From Crotophaga sulcirostris (Eukaryota > Chordata > Aves > Cuculiformes > Crotophagidae), in contig VYZB01000272.1 in the NCBI GenBank assembly GCA_013397455.1, positions 186,001 to 250,000 of the forward strand: a DNA stretch of 64,000 bases, read 5' to 3'. Numbering within the stretch: the stretch's first letter is position 1; every line of letters starts with the position of its first letter. Shown piece by piece: positions 21,561 to 33,900 of the stretch. A program made the position numbers and the translations under genes. The notes beneath the pieces are model-generated. The model was not told the origin of the DNA, searched no databases, and worked only from the letters and a program-made list of their open reading frames with translations.

Positions 21561-23065
21561 CATTCTTCTGCATGGTGGTTTTCTCTGGCTGTACATATGG
21601 ATACCACTGGAAAAAACCCCACAAACCATTGCTCCTCCCAACCAACCCCCATACTCCTCTCCTGGCAACTTACGGGATCAGAGAGGGCTGCTCATGAGGG
21701 TGGGGAGAGACTGAGTTTCCTCTTGCTCCACTGGGCTAATGAAAAGCTGCAAATGTGGTTTGTCTCCACCAACTTTTGGGATCAGATGCAGTTTGGCCAG
21801 GACCTGCATACTAACCCTAGGCTCCATGTAACTTGTTCAGCAGGCGCTGTTGGTGCTGGCAGGGGTTTTTGCTGACATGTTCCTCCAGGACGTGTCGCCA
21901 CGGGCACTGGGTTCCTCTATTTCCAAGTGTTGTTCACATATAAACACCCACACACATTAAAAACATGTGGGAAATGATAGTTTCGGGTTTCTGTTGTCCA
22001 TGAGTAATTCAAATCAATGGTATGTTTAGATTTACCTTACAGAACCATCTGGATGGAGAAGCAAGGGCAGGGAGTTTGCACATGCTGCATTCCTGGGTTG
22101 GTTGGAGGCATCCACACGCGCCTGTGCCGCAGCCACTGTGACAGTCGGTGTCTTTCCAGGAGGTCTGAAATCTCTCTCGAAAACCTGGGACATATTGAAA
22201 ATATACTCAGAGCTTTAACACTTCCTCCAGATTATTTCTTCAAGTATTTAAAAATATATTTTGTAGACCTAAAATAAGTGTTAATGAGTGCCTAACAATA
22301 GTATCTCTATTTAAACACAGCAGTCTCGCAGGGCGCTCAGCAGCGGATGAACTGGGTGAGGAGACCTGGACATTTGTTTTGGACTTGGTCCTTGGTGTCT
22401 TGAGCAGTTTTAGTCTCTTGTGGTTTACCTTCTCCACTCTGCTAATGAGCAGTGAAAAGCTTCCTTCCTTTGTTAAAGTCTTAGGATTAATCAAAGGGCA
22501 CTGGACGAGCGTTAAATACTAAGCTGGTTATAAACACTTTTATTTATATTATGTTTATACCTCTTCAATGTTAGCATGTATTTTTCTGTACGACATGTGG
22601 TGACCTTTGTGAGGACAGCCCTTGATGCAGTTGTTCTTTTTTCCCCACCAGCAGGTGTGGCATCATCACAGTAATTCTCTAAATGTGCTTTTCTGAGGGT
22701 GCGTTCAGGGTTGGGCTGGAGCTCGCAGCATTGGAGATGCCAAGCTGCATCCAGGAGATGGGAGCATTGTCATGAGGAAAATAATAGCATGGAAGTCTGG
22801 TCCTCTCATCTTTGTCCTTTTGCCCTTTGCTTCCAATGAAATGGTATTGTCAGGATGCTGCCCTGCCAGGTGAAGAGGACAGTGGTGTGGGGAGGCAGCA
22901 GCCTTACATAGCCCGCATGGGAGCGGGGCACAGAGCCAGTGGGGGGAGAGGTGTGGGAGTAAACAGGGTGGCAGGAATTCAACCTCGACATCACATCAAA
23001 GGCACCGAGCTCTTCTCCAAACAATCCCCTGACTGCGGGAGGCCCAAGTGGTTTGTGTCCACATG
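21561..23065. other. Unique DNA, no gene seen
   Basis: This is a 1.5-kb stretch with AT-rich parts at about 22190-22280 and 22510-22590. The longest open frame (from 22812, plus strand) simply runs on into the CR1 copy that follows. No independent coding signal is seen. Confidence 0.45.
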
Positions 23066-23539
23066 GATACAGATGGAATGTGTCCAGAGGAGAGCAATGA
23101 AGATGGTGAAGGGTTTGGAGCACAAGCACTACGAGGAACGACTGAGGGAGCTGGGGCTGTTTAGCCTGAAAAAGAGGAGGCTCAGGGGTGACCTCATTGC
23201 TCTCTACAACTACCTAAAAGGAGGTTGCAGTCAGGCAGGGGTTGGTCTCTTCTCTCAGGTTACCAGTGACAGAACTAGAGGACATGGACTCAAGCTTCAT
23301 CAGGAGAAGTTTAGGCTTGATATTAGGAAAAAATTCTTCACCGAAAGGGTGAATGGCCATTGGAATGTGCTGCCCAGGGAGGTGGTGGAGTCGCCGTCCC
23401 TGGAGGTGTTTAAGAGGAGATTGGATGAGGCACTCAGTGCCATGGTTTAGGTGAAGAGTTGGTGTTAGTGTTAGGCTATAAACTGGACTCTGTGATCTCA
23501 GAGGTCCTTTCCAACCTTGCAATACTGTGATACTGTGTG
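23066..23539 (+). mobile_element. CR1 3' part, group B
   Basis: The copy begins at 'CAGATGGAATGTGTCCAGAG' and encodes an uninterrupted ORF2 C-terminus to the stop at 23448-23450. Blocks include '[20 protein letters not shown]' and '[12 protein letters not shown]', and it ends '...EALSAMV'. The 3' UTR follows, and the element ends in 'AATACTGTGATACTGTG' (23521-23537), the group B octamer. A 212-codon open frame starting at 22812 joins unrelated upstream DNA to this CR1 tail and should not be read as a gene. Confidence 0.94.
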
Positions 23540-24210
23540 TTTTCTGGGATGTGGGGGTCCGCTTGGGGGAAAACCACTGAGCAGGAATCCTACTCTTAAA
23601 GGAGATGGTGGGAGAGTAATCTGTTTTTTAGGGCAGTACTTGCTGGTACGGTGACCAAATTATTCATTCCTTCCTACACCAGGAGTCCTTTCAATGTTCC
23701 AGGGTCTGGGTGAATTGTGTTTCCCAGAACTCTAGGCTCTTCCCTCGCTTTCTCCTCAGCAGTTGAGCTGCTGTAAAATTTGGGAAGCAGAGGAGTGTTT
23801 GTCAGGTTCTGTTGCTGCGGGTTTGCTGCCCGTGCTCCCTCTGCACTGTCCTTGCTCGGGCCCTGTCCCTGTGCTGCGTATGGTGTCGCCCCATGCTGGC
23901 TCAGGCAGTGTCCTGCCCGCACTCCCACAGAGCAGCCAGAGCCCCGTGGCTGCTCTGACAGAGCTGGTTCTTACACTGGGTTGTTCTGGTTCTGTTGTTC
24001 TGGTTTTCCTTCCATGTCAGAAATCACTCTTTTTCTCCCTCTGCCTTATCCCTGACGGCTGCATTCTCCTTGACAGTTGTAATGTTTGTGTGTGTGCATA
24101 AAACCAGCAGGAAGCATTTCTGTAGGTGTCACTAATTTAATTTAATTTAATCTGATGTGGATGTATGGAGAGGACTGCGCGGCACTAAAGCACTTCTCTT
24201 TATTTTACAG
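23540..24210. other. Unique DNA with a short AATTT repeat
   Basis: This 0.7-kb stretch holds an AATTT pentamer run at 24134-24151. It ends in a pyrimidine tract and acceptor-like TTTTACAG at 24203-24210, which bounds the candidate exon that follows. No coding similarity is seen. Confidence 0.45.
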
Positions 24211-24345
24211 TCTCCATCATCATAAAATACAACTCCTTTCATTCTCCTCTCCAATTCACCTATCCAAAGACCAACTCTGGAAATAGTAACCAAAAGAGAA
24301 GCCCGCGTCCTACACAAAGCAGGGAAAGATTGAAATAACTGAAGA
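24211..24345 (+). other. Candidate spliced exon (unverified)
   Basis: A strong acceptor (branch-like CACTAAAG, then CTTCTCTTTATTTTACAG, ending at 24210) and a strong donor (GAAGA|GTAAGTAATC, intron from 24346) bracket 135 nt. One frame is open for 41 codons and ends at a TAA about 10 nt before the donor. The other two frames stop early. The peptide resembles nothing I know. It could be an exon of a long noncoding RNA or untranslated region, or a chance pairing of splice-like words. Confidence 0.3.
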
Positions 24346-27300
24346 GTAAGTAATCTTTTTACCCTTATTCTATCTCACAGTGCCGTATGTAAAGCCAGAG
24401 TAGTAAGTGCAAGGCTTATAAAGAAGCTGTTAAGTGAACACCAAGCTGCTTTATGTGCAAAGTGGACAAAATGACTGAAACGCTGATCTGGTGATGCAAA
24501 AAAGGTACAGCAGCACCTTCTGGAGGTGAGAGTGCCCAGAAGGGAATGTTGGTCCTGTTCCTTTTCGCCCCAGACTGATCGGCACTCATGCCTGGGTGAC
24601 GGTGTTTGTTCTGCTCAGGTGGATGGTTGTGGGCTTCCCATGGTTTTGCCTGCTCCGTAAGAGCTTTCCGAAGGAGCTGGAAGTTTGGCATCTCCTGCTA
24701 TTGAAGAGCTCTCTATATCCTTTCCTTCTCTTTTTTTCCACTGAGAACATTCCTCGGCTGGGGTAGCGCACTGTGGTTGATCTCTGCGTGGTGCAGGTTG
24801 TTTTGCCTTGCTGTTACTCTCTGCAATCCCATTGGGTTTGCGTGCTCCATGAGCTTTCCCTGGAAAGCAACCTGGCAGTGTCTGCGCCAGGGTTTTCCAA
24901 AGGCAAGCATTGATGGAGGCTGGAGGAGGGACAGACTCAAACGGCAGAGTGAGGAGGGCCTCTCAGTGGAAATGTGGAAAAGCCTTAAGGCTTTTCTTTT
25001 GCTGCGAGGGTGGCAGTAAGATAGAAGGAGATATAAAACCAGCTTTGGTGAAATTCAGAACCCTGGCTGAAGCATTAGTAATCTCCAAATGTTAGGGAAT
25101 GTATTTTCCCACCTGAGTTCCAGATCTGTGCTGGCATATGTTGCATTCCCACACATGTTCTTTCCTAGATGGACATGATTCGCATCCTCTTACGTTTAAG
25201 AGCTTTACTTTCAACATCTGGGGTTTCTGGTTTACTGCTGCTTTTTCTTCCCCCCCCTGCAATGTTTGTTCATGCAAAATTCATATCTGGGAAAGGCATC
25301 TGAAATCCCTGCTTCTGAGTCAAAAAGGGAAAAGATGGAAGGGAAAAGAAAGATTGTATCATTTAAGAAATATGATTCATGAATTAATCCTCGTCTGCTG
25401 CACCATCTGTGGCATGTGGATCAATACAGAAATGCTCGGTTTAGACCTCTCTAAAAAGCTTCCTTCTCACTGGCTACCTGAGTTTTCTGCTCCGCTAATG
25501 GGGAATTAGATCTTCTTGGGGAGAGAAGGGTAGGTTTTATTCAGAGCCCCAGCCTGTGTCCAAGCCATGAGTTGTCAAGGGGGGTGCAGAGCCCTGTTTT
25601 TTGGGAGGATGCCAGCTCTCTGTGTGATAAAGGGTCAAGGTAGTCTGCATCCTCTGTTTCCTAGTAATGCTTCTATAATCCCTTTGGGGATACAGGGAAA
25701 GAGGGGTTGCCCATCTTTGCTGCAAAGAGGAGCTGCTGGGCTTTGTGCCTTCGTGAGAAATGGGGAATGAAGGGACATGATTCTTTTGGGGGGTGACTGG
25801 AAAAGGGTCTTCCTTTTCTAAGTTGATTCCTTGGATAGTTCTACACAATTTTACAGGGAACAACTTCCCTTTTTAAACACATTCCTCGGGTTTCTATTCT
25901 GTAAGCAGTACATCTAGTTTGTTGCTGGAGTCAGACCCAAGATGTGGGAGCCTTTTTCCTCCTTCACAGGCAGGATCCCTGACCAGGACAGCATTTCAGC
26001 ATGAACATCCATCGTCAATCTCTTTCCTGGATCGATCCCTTTCCTGGACCGGGGTATCTTGCTGCGTGTGATTGCCCCATCAATTTTCTCCTCTGCTTCA
26101 CGTGGGATGCTGGTAAAAGCTTGGGAGTTGTTATCTTTGTTCTGGAGGAGGATCCCAAGGTGCTAGAGGTGGGGAATAGCCATTGCCACAGCTCTTGGTG
26201 ACTTCAGCCCATGGCATGGTGATGCACTCTCATGGCCACAGCGCCGTCTCTACCAGCATCAGTGATGTACTGTGAGTACAGCTCTGGTGAGCTCCAGGCA
26301 CTGATAATGCTGATAGATCGAGGTGATCCTGGAACTCAGTACTGACGGTGAAGTACTGCAGGTTTATTGCCTTTCCATTCATTTTGTTTTCATGCCTTTC
26401 TGCCTTCCTGACTCATTGCCGCTCGACCGCTGCTTGCAATTTCTATTTGCTGCAGGAACACCCACTGGACAGGGTGGGAGCGTCGTAAAGCACCGGTGCT
26501 GACAACTGCTTTGGAGCTTGTTTGTTTTTCAGTTGAGCCACTAAAGCCAGAACAGGTGAGAGAAAGGAAAATCTTAGCAATGTCTTGTGTCAGAAGCATG
26601 AGGAAAGTATTAAAATGAAGGAAGAGCAGCAGAAATGCCTTTGGGAACAGGCCTGCTGCCACCCCCATGTCCCACGCAGGCTCTGTCCCGAGGGTCCCCC
26701 ATCTGGGACTGCTGATGGGGTTGGTGATGGGAGATGCTCTGCCTGTACCTGGGTGCTGGGCCCACTTCAACTCTTGGTGTGGTCTCTAAGGAATGTTTTC
26801 CCTTTCCCTTCTGTTATCACAAATCCCTGTCTGTCTGCTCACTGGGGAACCCTTGGGTGTGCGGGCGCTTCACAGCATGAGAGGTGAACTCCCCAAGCAC
26901 TGGGTACCCAGCACTGCCGTGAAGAGCTGTGTGTTACGGGAACAGACGGCAGCAACGGTCCAGCAAGTGTTTAACCCACTCTGGAATTAGGCTGAATTCC
27001 ATACTTCTGCATGGAAAATACTTAAAGGAATGCAGACCAGAATCGGCACTGAGCTTTCCGTCCATCTCACACATGCAGACACACAGATACAACTTGGATT
27101 TTGCAGCTTTTGCTCTGTCTAGGTTCTTGTAGCCTTTACAGTATTTTGCAATTTTGCATATTCCTCAATTGCTTCAATCATATATTTTTTTTAATCTGCA
27201 TTTCTAAGCTTGTTTGCTGTTCTTTGTCCACTCTGTGCTCTATTCTGGGAAGTAGGGATTGCTTCTGGCAGTCTGTTGTGCAAACCTCCACCTCTGTCGG

Positions 27301-27414
27301 GTGGGCACTCTCTCCTTCCTGCACCAGCTGGTGCTGACCACTGCCTGGGCAATCACATTGCTGCAAACTCCCTAAAAGGAGGCTTATAGACTTTGTACCT
27401 TGGGAATGTGATAT
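24346..27414. other. Unique DNA, no gene seen
   Basis: This 3.1-kb repeat-free stretch has mixed composition. A run of C lies at about 25251-25257. The open frames are short and unlike known proteins. A donor-like CTGTGAGTAC near 26270 has no good acceptor partner. Confidence 0.45.
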
Positions 27415-28222
27415 AATCATGGAATCACTGAGGTTGGAAAAGACCTCTAAGCTCATCCAGTCCAACCGTCAGCCCAACCCCTCTGTACCTACTAAACCAT
27501 GTCGCCAGGTGCCATATCTACATGTTCTTTGAACTGCTCCAGGGATGGAGACTCCACCACTGCCTTGGGCAGCCTCTGCCAGTGCTTCACCACTCTTCCA
27601 GCAAAGAAATTTTTCCCAATATCCAATCTAAACCTCCCCTGGTGCAACCTGAGGCTGTTTTCTCTCATCCCATCTCTTGTTACTTGGGAGAAGAGACCAG
27701 CACCCACCTCTCCACAACCTCCTTTCCGGGAGCTGCAGAGTGTGATGAGGTCTCCTCAGCCTCCTCTTCTCTAGGCTAAACAGACGCAGGTCCCACAGCT
27801 GCCTCTCATAAGACTTGTTCTCCAGACCCTTCCTCAGCTCCGTTCTCTTCTCTGGATGCACTCCAGCCCCTCAATGTCCTCAATGGAGTGAGGGGCCCAA
27901 AACTGAACCCAGGATTCGAGGTGTGGCCTCACCAGCACTGAGTGCAGGGGGATGATCCCTCCACTGCTCCTGCTGGCCACCCCATGGCTGATCCAAGCCA
28001 GGATGCTGGTGACCTTCTTGACCATCTGGGCCACTGCTGGCTCGTGTTCAGCCACTGTTGACCAACACCCTCAGGGCCTTTTCCACCCAGCAGCTTTACA
28101 GTCACTCTTTCTCAAACCTGGAGCACTGCACAGGGTTGTTGTGACCCAAGGGCAAGACTCAGCACTCAGCCTTGTTGAATCTCATGCAGTTGGCCTATGC
28201 TTGATTACACATCCAGGGTGGC
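27415..28222 (-). mobile_element. CR1 3' part, group C, long copy
   Basis: This antisense copy has its tail at 27415 ('AATCATGGAATCACTGAGGT'), a 3' UTR with 'AAAAGACCTCTAAGCTCATC', and an ORF2 C-terminal region up to about 28222. On the minus strand it encodes 'LENKSYERQLWDLRLFSLEK' (about 27770-27830) and '[19 protein letters not shown]' (about 27886-27944). Frames are broken near 27690 and 27860. The 5' edge is fuzzy because similarity fades after 'CTCATGCAGTTGGCC' near 28180. It is the closest relative of the copy at 1-610. Confidence 0.92.
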
Positions 28223-30396
28223 ATTTTGCAAAAAGCTTTCAGACCCCACAGAAGCTCTGCTGGTAAAAAGAAAAAAAAAGAGCGGTAAAATGAACAAATT
28301 CTACCAGAAATGGGAAAAGAGAAGCAGTCCAAGCATTGTGAGAAGCGTATCCCATTAGCCATGGCTTTTACTTTTTATTTTAAGCTCTGATTAAAATTCA
28401 GCAGCTTTTATTTAAAGCAAAAAAAGCGACGTTGGTGCTCAGCATGGACCCTTATTGCCAAGGCGTGTGAGAGTCTGGTCTCCCCGGCTTCTCCTCCCTC
28501 TGCAGGGTCTCCCCTCATCAGCAAGGGTCCCTGTGCAGTAGCCGCTGCAGCTGGGAGGGGACGATGCTCGGCAGCAGCGGACACGTGACAGCAGCCGGGT
28601 TCTTGCGGGAACGTGATGAAGGGATAGGCAGCATCAATTCACATCTATTTGTTCAGACCCCAGCAAAACAGCTGTTTGTTTCTCATCAGCAATTATGCCA
28701 AGACAGAACTTGGCTTGGGTCTGTACACACTTTTTGGATGGGGAAAATGAAGCAGTAATAGCTGGAAAAATAATATGGGCTATGAGATAATAGATGCCTA
28801 AGGGATAAAATTAAGCAGTACTTTACAACGAAGGAAGAGGGTTTGGCAATAAACAGTTTGCGTTTGACTTCTTTTTGTTTGCCAGGAGACTGGTGGTGTT
28901 CCGGAGAGGTTGTCCTGGGTTGTATTTTCCAACCAGACAGAGGAAAATAGCCAAGGTCTTGTTTTGTTCAGTTCCTCCTGAGAAGGCTGGTGCTGAGGCC
29001 AGGTTGCAGTTCATCCCGTCTGCACCGCATCGACTGTGCTGGGGACACCAACGCCAGGGCTGGCTCTGGGCAACGTGGCCAGCACAGGCGGAGGTTAAAA
29101 GCAGACAGCAAGGTTGAGAAGGAACAAGGGTTGTTTTCAATGCCACAGGGAGCCCACAAAGCTGCGGAAGGGGAGGTGGCATGTTTGCCCCTCCCCCCCC
29201 CGGCAGGGTCCAAGCAGGGTTTATTCACCGTCTGCACATGCACTGGTGGTGTTTCTGCTCTGCCAACCCTCCGCTATGTGCTTTTCCATAACTCCGTGAG
29301 CACCTTGCTACAGGGGGCATTTGGAAATGATGCTTTCTCCATTTCAGGCAGCCCATGCTGCCACCTCCTTGGATTTGTGCATGGGGATATGTGGAGTTGG
29401 GCCAGGCTTGGTTGGACCTTGGCTGCCTCCTGGTGCTACCAGCAATGTCCCCGCGGGCACCAGGCTGGTCTCTGTGCAAGCTGTGGGGGCTGCCTGGGCA
29501 CCACTGTGGGCAGGACTCCGATCTTCTTCCCTACATAGGGAATAAAAGCACAATTCAGAGCTGCAAACCCTCATCCCACCTTCCTGAGCATGTGTCTGGG
29601 TACAGCAGGTCAAGGATCTGAGGTCTTTGGCCCAGGCTTATCTGGGCTATCAACTTTCAATGTCACAAACCTCAGGAACAGCCTCCCTGACAAGCAGGAG
29701 AATTCCCTTGGTGTGTCTGGGGCTGGGGAAGAGGCCTGAGATGGAAAGCCCCTGCCATCCCTGTTGGCAGGAGTGGGACTCAGGGTGCTTAGAACCATGG
29801 CAGATAAGGCCAGACTCTCCAGTGCGCTGAAAATGAAATCATGAAGTCGCAGTTGCATTAGGACTCTGTTTTTATTCATGGAGTGTAATGTGATTCGTTT
29901 GCCCTTTTGCTCTCACATTGAGAAGGCAGTCATCTCGTACGCATTGCTGACTGTGGGCAGAGCTGTGTTTGTTTTTTTCCTTTTAATATTGTGTGTATGA
30001 GAGGGAGCAGACATTTCCATCAAGTGTAGAGCAGCCATGGAGCTCAGCCTGGCCTGTTTGCCCAGTGGGCTCCGAGGCCAACACCTGCTGTACTCTCAGC
30101 CCTGTTTGGGGGAGCCCTTAGTTCTACTCATCTCTCTGTCTCTGAGCCTCACAATGATGATCCCTTACCTGCCCTGGCACCATTGCCAGTGCGTGCCGAG
30201 AGCCTGGGCACCATGCACAGGGCCTGGGTTGGTGGCAGGATGGACACACTGGCACTGGGGCACGTTGCTGAGCTCTGGAGGTGACAGCATTCTTTGGTGT
30301 CCCAGTGACACTGAGTCTGCAGAGGAGAGGTGAAGCTATTCACTGGGGAACTGCAGATGGCTCAGCACCCACGCCCCAGGGTTATGGACATGGCAC
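28223..30396. other. Unique DNA, no gene supported
   Basis: This 2.2-kb stretch has A-rich runs at about 28265-28280 and a C run at about 29192-29200. A 182-codon plus-strand open frame (28990-29538) lies in GC-rich sequence. It overlaps several others in different frames and has no recognisable domain, so it is probably chance. Confidence 0.42.
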
Positions 30397-30943
30397 GGGA
30401 ACGGTTCTGCCCCACACTACTCTTGTGAGACCACACCTGGAGCCCTGCATCGAGCTTTGGAGTCCTGAGCACAGGAAGGACATTGATCTGTTGGAGTGAC
30501 TCCAGAGGAGGCCACAGAGAGGATCCAAGTCCTGGAGCATCTCCCATACGAGGAGACGCTGGGAGAGTTGTGGTTGTTCAGCCTGGAGAAGAGAAGGAAC
30601 GGGGGAGATCTTAGAGCAGCTTCCCAGAACTGAAAGGGGCTCCAGGAAAGCTGGGGAGGGGCTCTTAATCAGGGAATGCAAGGACAGGATGAGGGGGAAG
30701 GGTTTTCAGCTGCAAAAGGGGAGATTGAGATGAGATTTAGGAAGAAATATTTTCCTGTGAGGATAGGGAGGCCCTGGCCCAGGTTTCCCAGGGAAGTGCT
30801 GGCTGCCCCATCCCTGGAGGTGTTCAGGGCCAGGTTGGATGGGGCTCTGAGCACCCTAACCCAGTGGGAGATGTCCCTGCCCATGGCAGGGGGTTGGAAC
30901 TGGTTAGGCTCTGAGGTCCCTTCCAACCCAAACCATTCTATGA
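30397..30943 (+). mobile_element. CR1 3' part, group A
   Basis: This sense copy starts near 'GGTTCTGCCCCACACTACTC' and encodes '[20 protein letters not shown]' (about 30418-30477). It runs through the ORF2 end to the A-type 3' UTR, with 'CCCATGGCAGGGGGTTGGAA' (30880-30899), and its tail is 'AACCATTCTATGA'. Stops and indels break ORF2. Confidence 0.93.
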
Positions 30944-30960
30944 AAGTGGCTGTGTGTGCC

Positions 30961-30990
30961 AGTTCCTTCTGACCCAAACCATTCCATGAA
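30961..30990 (+). mobile_element. Second, 30-bp CR1 3' end
   Basis: Only the last 30 bp of a CR1 are present ('AGTTCCTTCTGACCCAAACC' plus 'ATTCCATGAA'), 17 bp after the end of the previous copy and in the same direction. The 'CTTCTGACCC' variant matches the tail of the copy ending at 9532 rather than its neighbour, so this is a separate end and not a simple duplication. Confidence 0.72.
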
Positions 30991-33900
30991 GATCTTGCTG
31001 AGATATGGTGGGATTTAGGATGAGACCCTGCTCCACTTGATGAAGTGATTAAAAACATGTAAAGAAGGTTGCGAGTCCTTGGTGCTGTGGTCGTTCATTG
31101 CAGTTAACTGCAGCAAAGGGAAATCATTCCTCCTTGGAATTGAAAGAAGAAACGCACCAAGTGAGGGGAACATATAGAATACAAAAGAACAGGAAAAATG
31201 CAATTTTTTAAACATTAGCATGGGGAGCGTAAACTGAATCCCTAATTCCAAAAGAGTAATAATGAGTGAGCCACTTTGAGTCACAACTTCTTGTTGTGAG
31301 ACACGATTGGAGCGGTTCTGCTCCACGTGTTGGATCTCTGCCTGCAGAACAAGAAGTAGGAAATTCCTCCTGACCACTGACAATCATGCCCTTTTTAAGC
31401 ACAGAGCTCTGAACTCTGCCTTGCTGTCAGATTCCAAGCGGGCACGGCACACAGCACAGCAACTGTCTCAAAGTCCTCAGGTGACCCTGGATTCCTGATG
31501 CTATGGGGTCATCATACATAGAAGAAATCAATGAGGCATATTTTAGAAGCAAAAGGCTTCTGAAAAGGGGAAGGAAAATTAACTCCATGTGTTTCTTTTA
31601 TTTTGACCTTTTCCTTTTCTTCTTTTATTTCCCACCCTCCACTCCCAGTTCCCCCCTATAAACTCTGGGTACCAAATCTGTGCTGAGAAGGACCAGCTGA
31701 GCGGAGCGCCGGGGGGCTGAAGTGAGGCAAGGAGAAGGCTGTTCTGCAGGAGGGCACGTACTGGGCGCTTTGTGTGGCAATTTTCCAATGCTTTGTCAAT
31801 GGGGAGGCATAAGAAGAATGGGTCAGGTGTGGATAGGGATAAGGAGAAAAGGATTTCAGAAGAGCTTGGAGCTGGGAGCTGTTTGAGAAGGGGAGATTTT
31901 TTGCCTCCAGCGATTTGGGTAGACAAAAGAGGAGAGGCGATGCCGACCTTCTCCGCTCTTTGTTTTCAACCAAGAAATGCACAAATCGCTGCTGATATTG
32001 CTGAGTGGTTTCCTGCTGCTCTGTGGTTTGATTTGGAGCTGCAGCCATTCCGAGCCTTGTTCCTGATTCCCAGTGCAGTAGCACAAAAACAGCCAGTAAA
32101 TCCTCGCTGGCGGAATTGTCATTGTTCCAACCACGGTGCCGACAGGAGGACCACTATGCCATCACCTTCACCTCGTGTTGTGCTTTAGATCCTGGGTGTA
32201 TTTGGAATAGATTAATGCATTTTGGAGAGTTCCAGAAAGGTCACAAACAGAAAGGAGGCTGGAGCAGCAGGACAGCAGCCAGCTGGGTGCACAGGGTTTC
32301 ATTTTACTGCCATAGTAACACCATGAGCCACAGTGTTAATGCCATGCCAATTGAATGCCAGTTCTCCTGCTCATTTTGTTAGGACACAAGCCCATCAGAA
32401 GGTATTTTCTTCCTGAAGCATTTCTAGCAGGCAGGAATAGACATTTTGGAGGGGACAGCCCTTGTACCCCGAGCTGTAAGGTGGATGATTTACAAGGCAG
32501 CGTGCGAATGCCAAATTGTTCAGCAGAGCTGCTGCTGATTTAGAAGGAAGTTAATGCTATAAATGTGCCAAGTGCCAGTAGAGTGTTTCTACAGATGGAA
32601 TAACGGGAAATATTGGAGAGGTTCCAAAGGTTTAATCAAATTCAACCAGGGTTTGTGGTTTTTTTCTTTTTTTTTTAACTGCAGAATTCTCTAAGGGATA
32701 TGAGTTGGAATAGTAGCTTATTCCATTGCTTTTAGTACCAGGGGGGAGACTTTCCTAAATGAACATAAAGCACATACTTTCAATCAAACACATAGGCCGG
32801 TACACAAACTGGGGCAGCAATAGCCACGCTGTGAAAGGCTGTGCAGGTCAGGTTGATAAAGAGAATTGGCTCTAGGTACCCTGGCAAGAGCTCCTTGGGA
32901 GTGGACTGATGGGTTTGCAGCCATGCAGCACAAAGGGAGTGAGGGGAAGATTTGTGTAAGTGGCAGCTGCAGGGTCACTGGTTCTGCAACATGGTCCTGC
33001 TGGACCCAGGCAAGTTTTGGTGGGATTCTGGGCAGGAGCATCCTTTTTGTGACTCACTGCGCAGTGCTGGGACGTGCATATATTTCTGCACAGATGCACA
33101 CCTTCCTCGAGTCTTGTTGACAGCCTTTCCAAGGCTTCTTGTTTAGCAAGACCATATGTGCTTGGGCATGGAGATAGTGAGATGTGGAAAGAACATCGCA
33201 TTATCCTTGGGCTGCAAACACCAGCAGGAGCAATGCAGAGTAAATACTGTATGCAAGGGGATCCAGGTCTCTGGAGCTTGCATCACAGGACGTGCACAAC
33301 AATCAAAAGTGATATTTTTGCTCATTTGTCAAATCCAGGTTCCAGAAAGCCCTTTCCCTTTGTTCTAACCCAAAATTAGCTCTCCTTGTCTATTTGTTAA
33401 ATATTCATCCAAAACATGGAGGAAGGCCACCAGGGAACGGGTACATTGTGGCATGTCTCCAGATTCAGCTTTGTTGCTGAAGAAGTGATGTGAGACCAAA
33501 CTGGAGAAGGAGATGGAAATTATTCCATGGGGTTTACTGAGTCATTGATAGAGAAAGTGAAGCGCCCATCCCCCTTGCTGGCGACAGGGTTTTGGTTTTG
33601 GGTGAGGTGGCAGGGCCATCAACCTCTGAGGATGCAGCCCACAGGGATGGCTGCTTCAGGAGCGATACTGTGACAGCACCGAGGCTTTTATCTTGCTGAG
33701 GGGGTTTGTGTGATGTTTCTTCAACATTTTTTTTCAGGTGGCTTGATCGGATCCATTAATTGTCATTTATTTATTTTTTGTAAGGGAAGAAGAGTTTCCT
33801 GCCTCTCCTGCCATGTTGGGTATTGATCCCCTCTCCTCTCTGCCGCTCTGGAGTTGGGGACTGTCTCCCTTCCCAGCGCTGACTTGCTCTCTGCCGACTT

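Noticed and set aside
22812..23450. Open frame of 212 codons on the plus strand, the longest in the window
   Set aside because: Its second half is the ORF2 C-terminus of a group B CR1. The first half is unrelated upstream DNA read through by chance.
28990..29538. Open frame of 182 codons on the plus strand
   Set aside because: It is GC-rich and overlapped by several frames on both strands. It has no recognisable domain and no splice sites that would define an exon.
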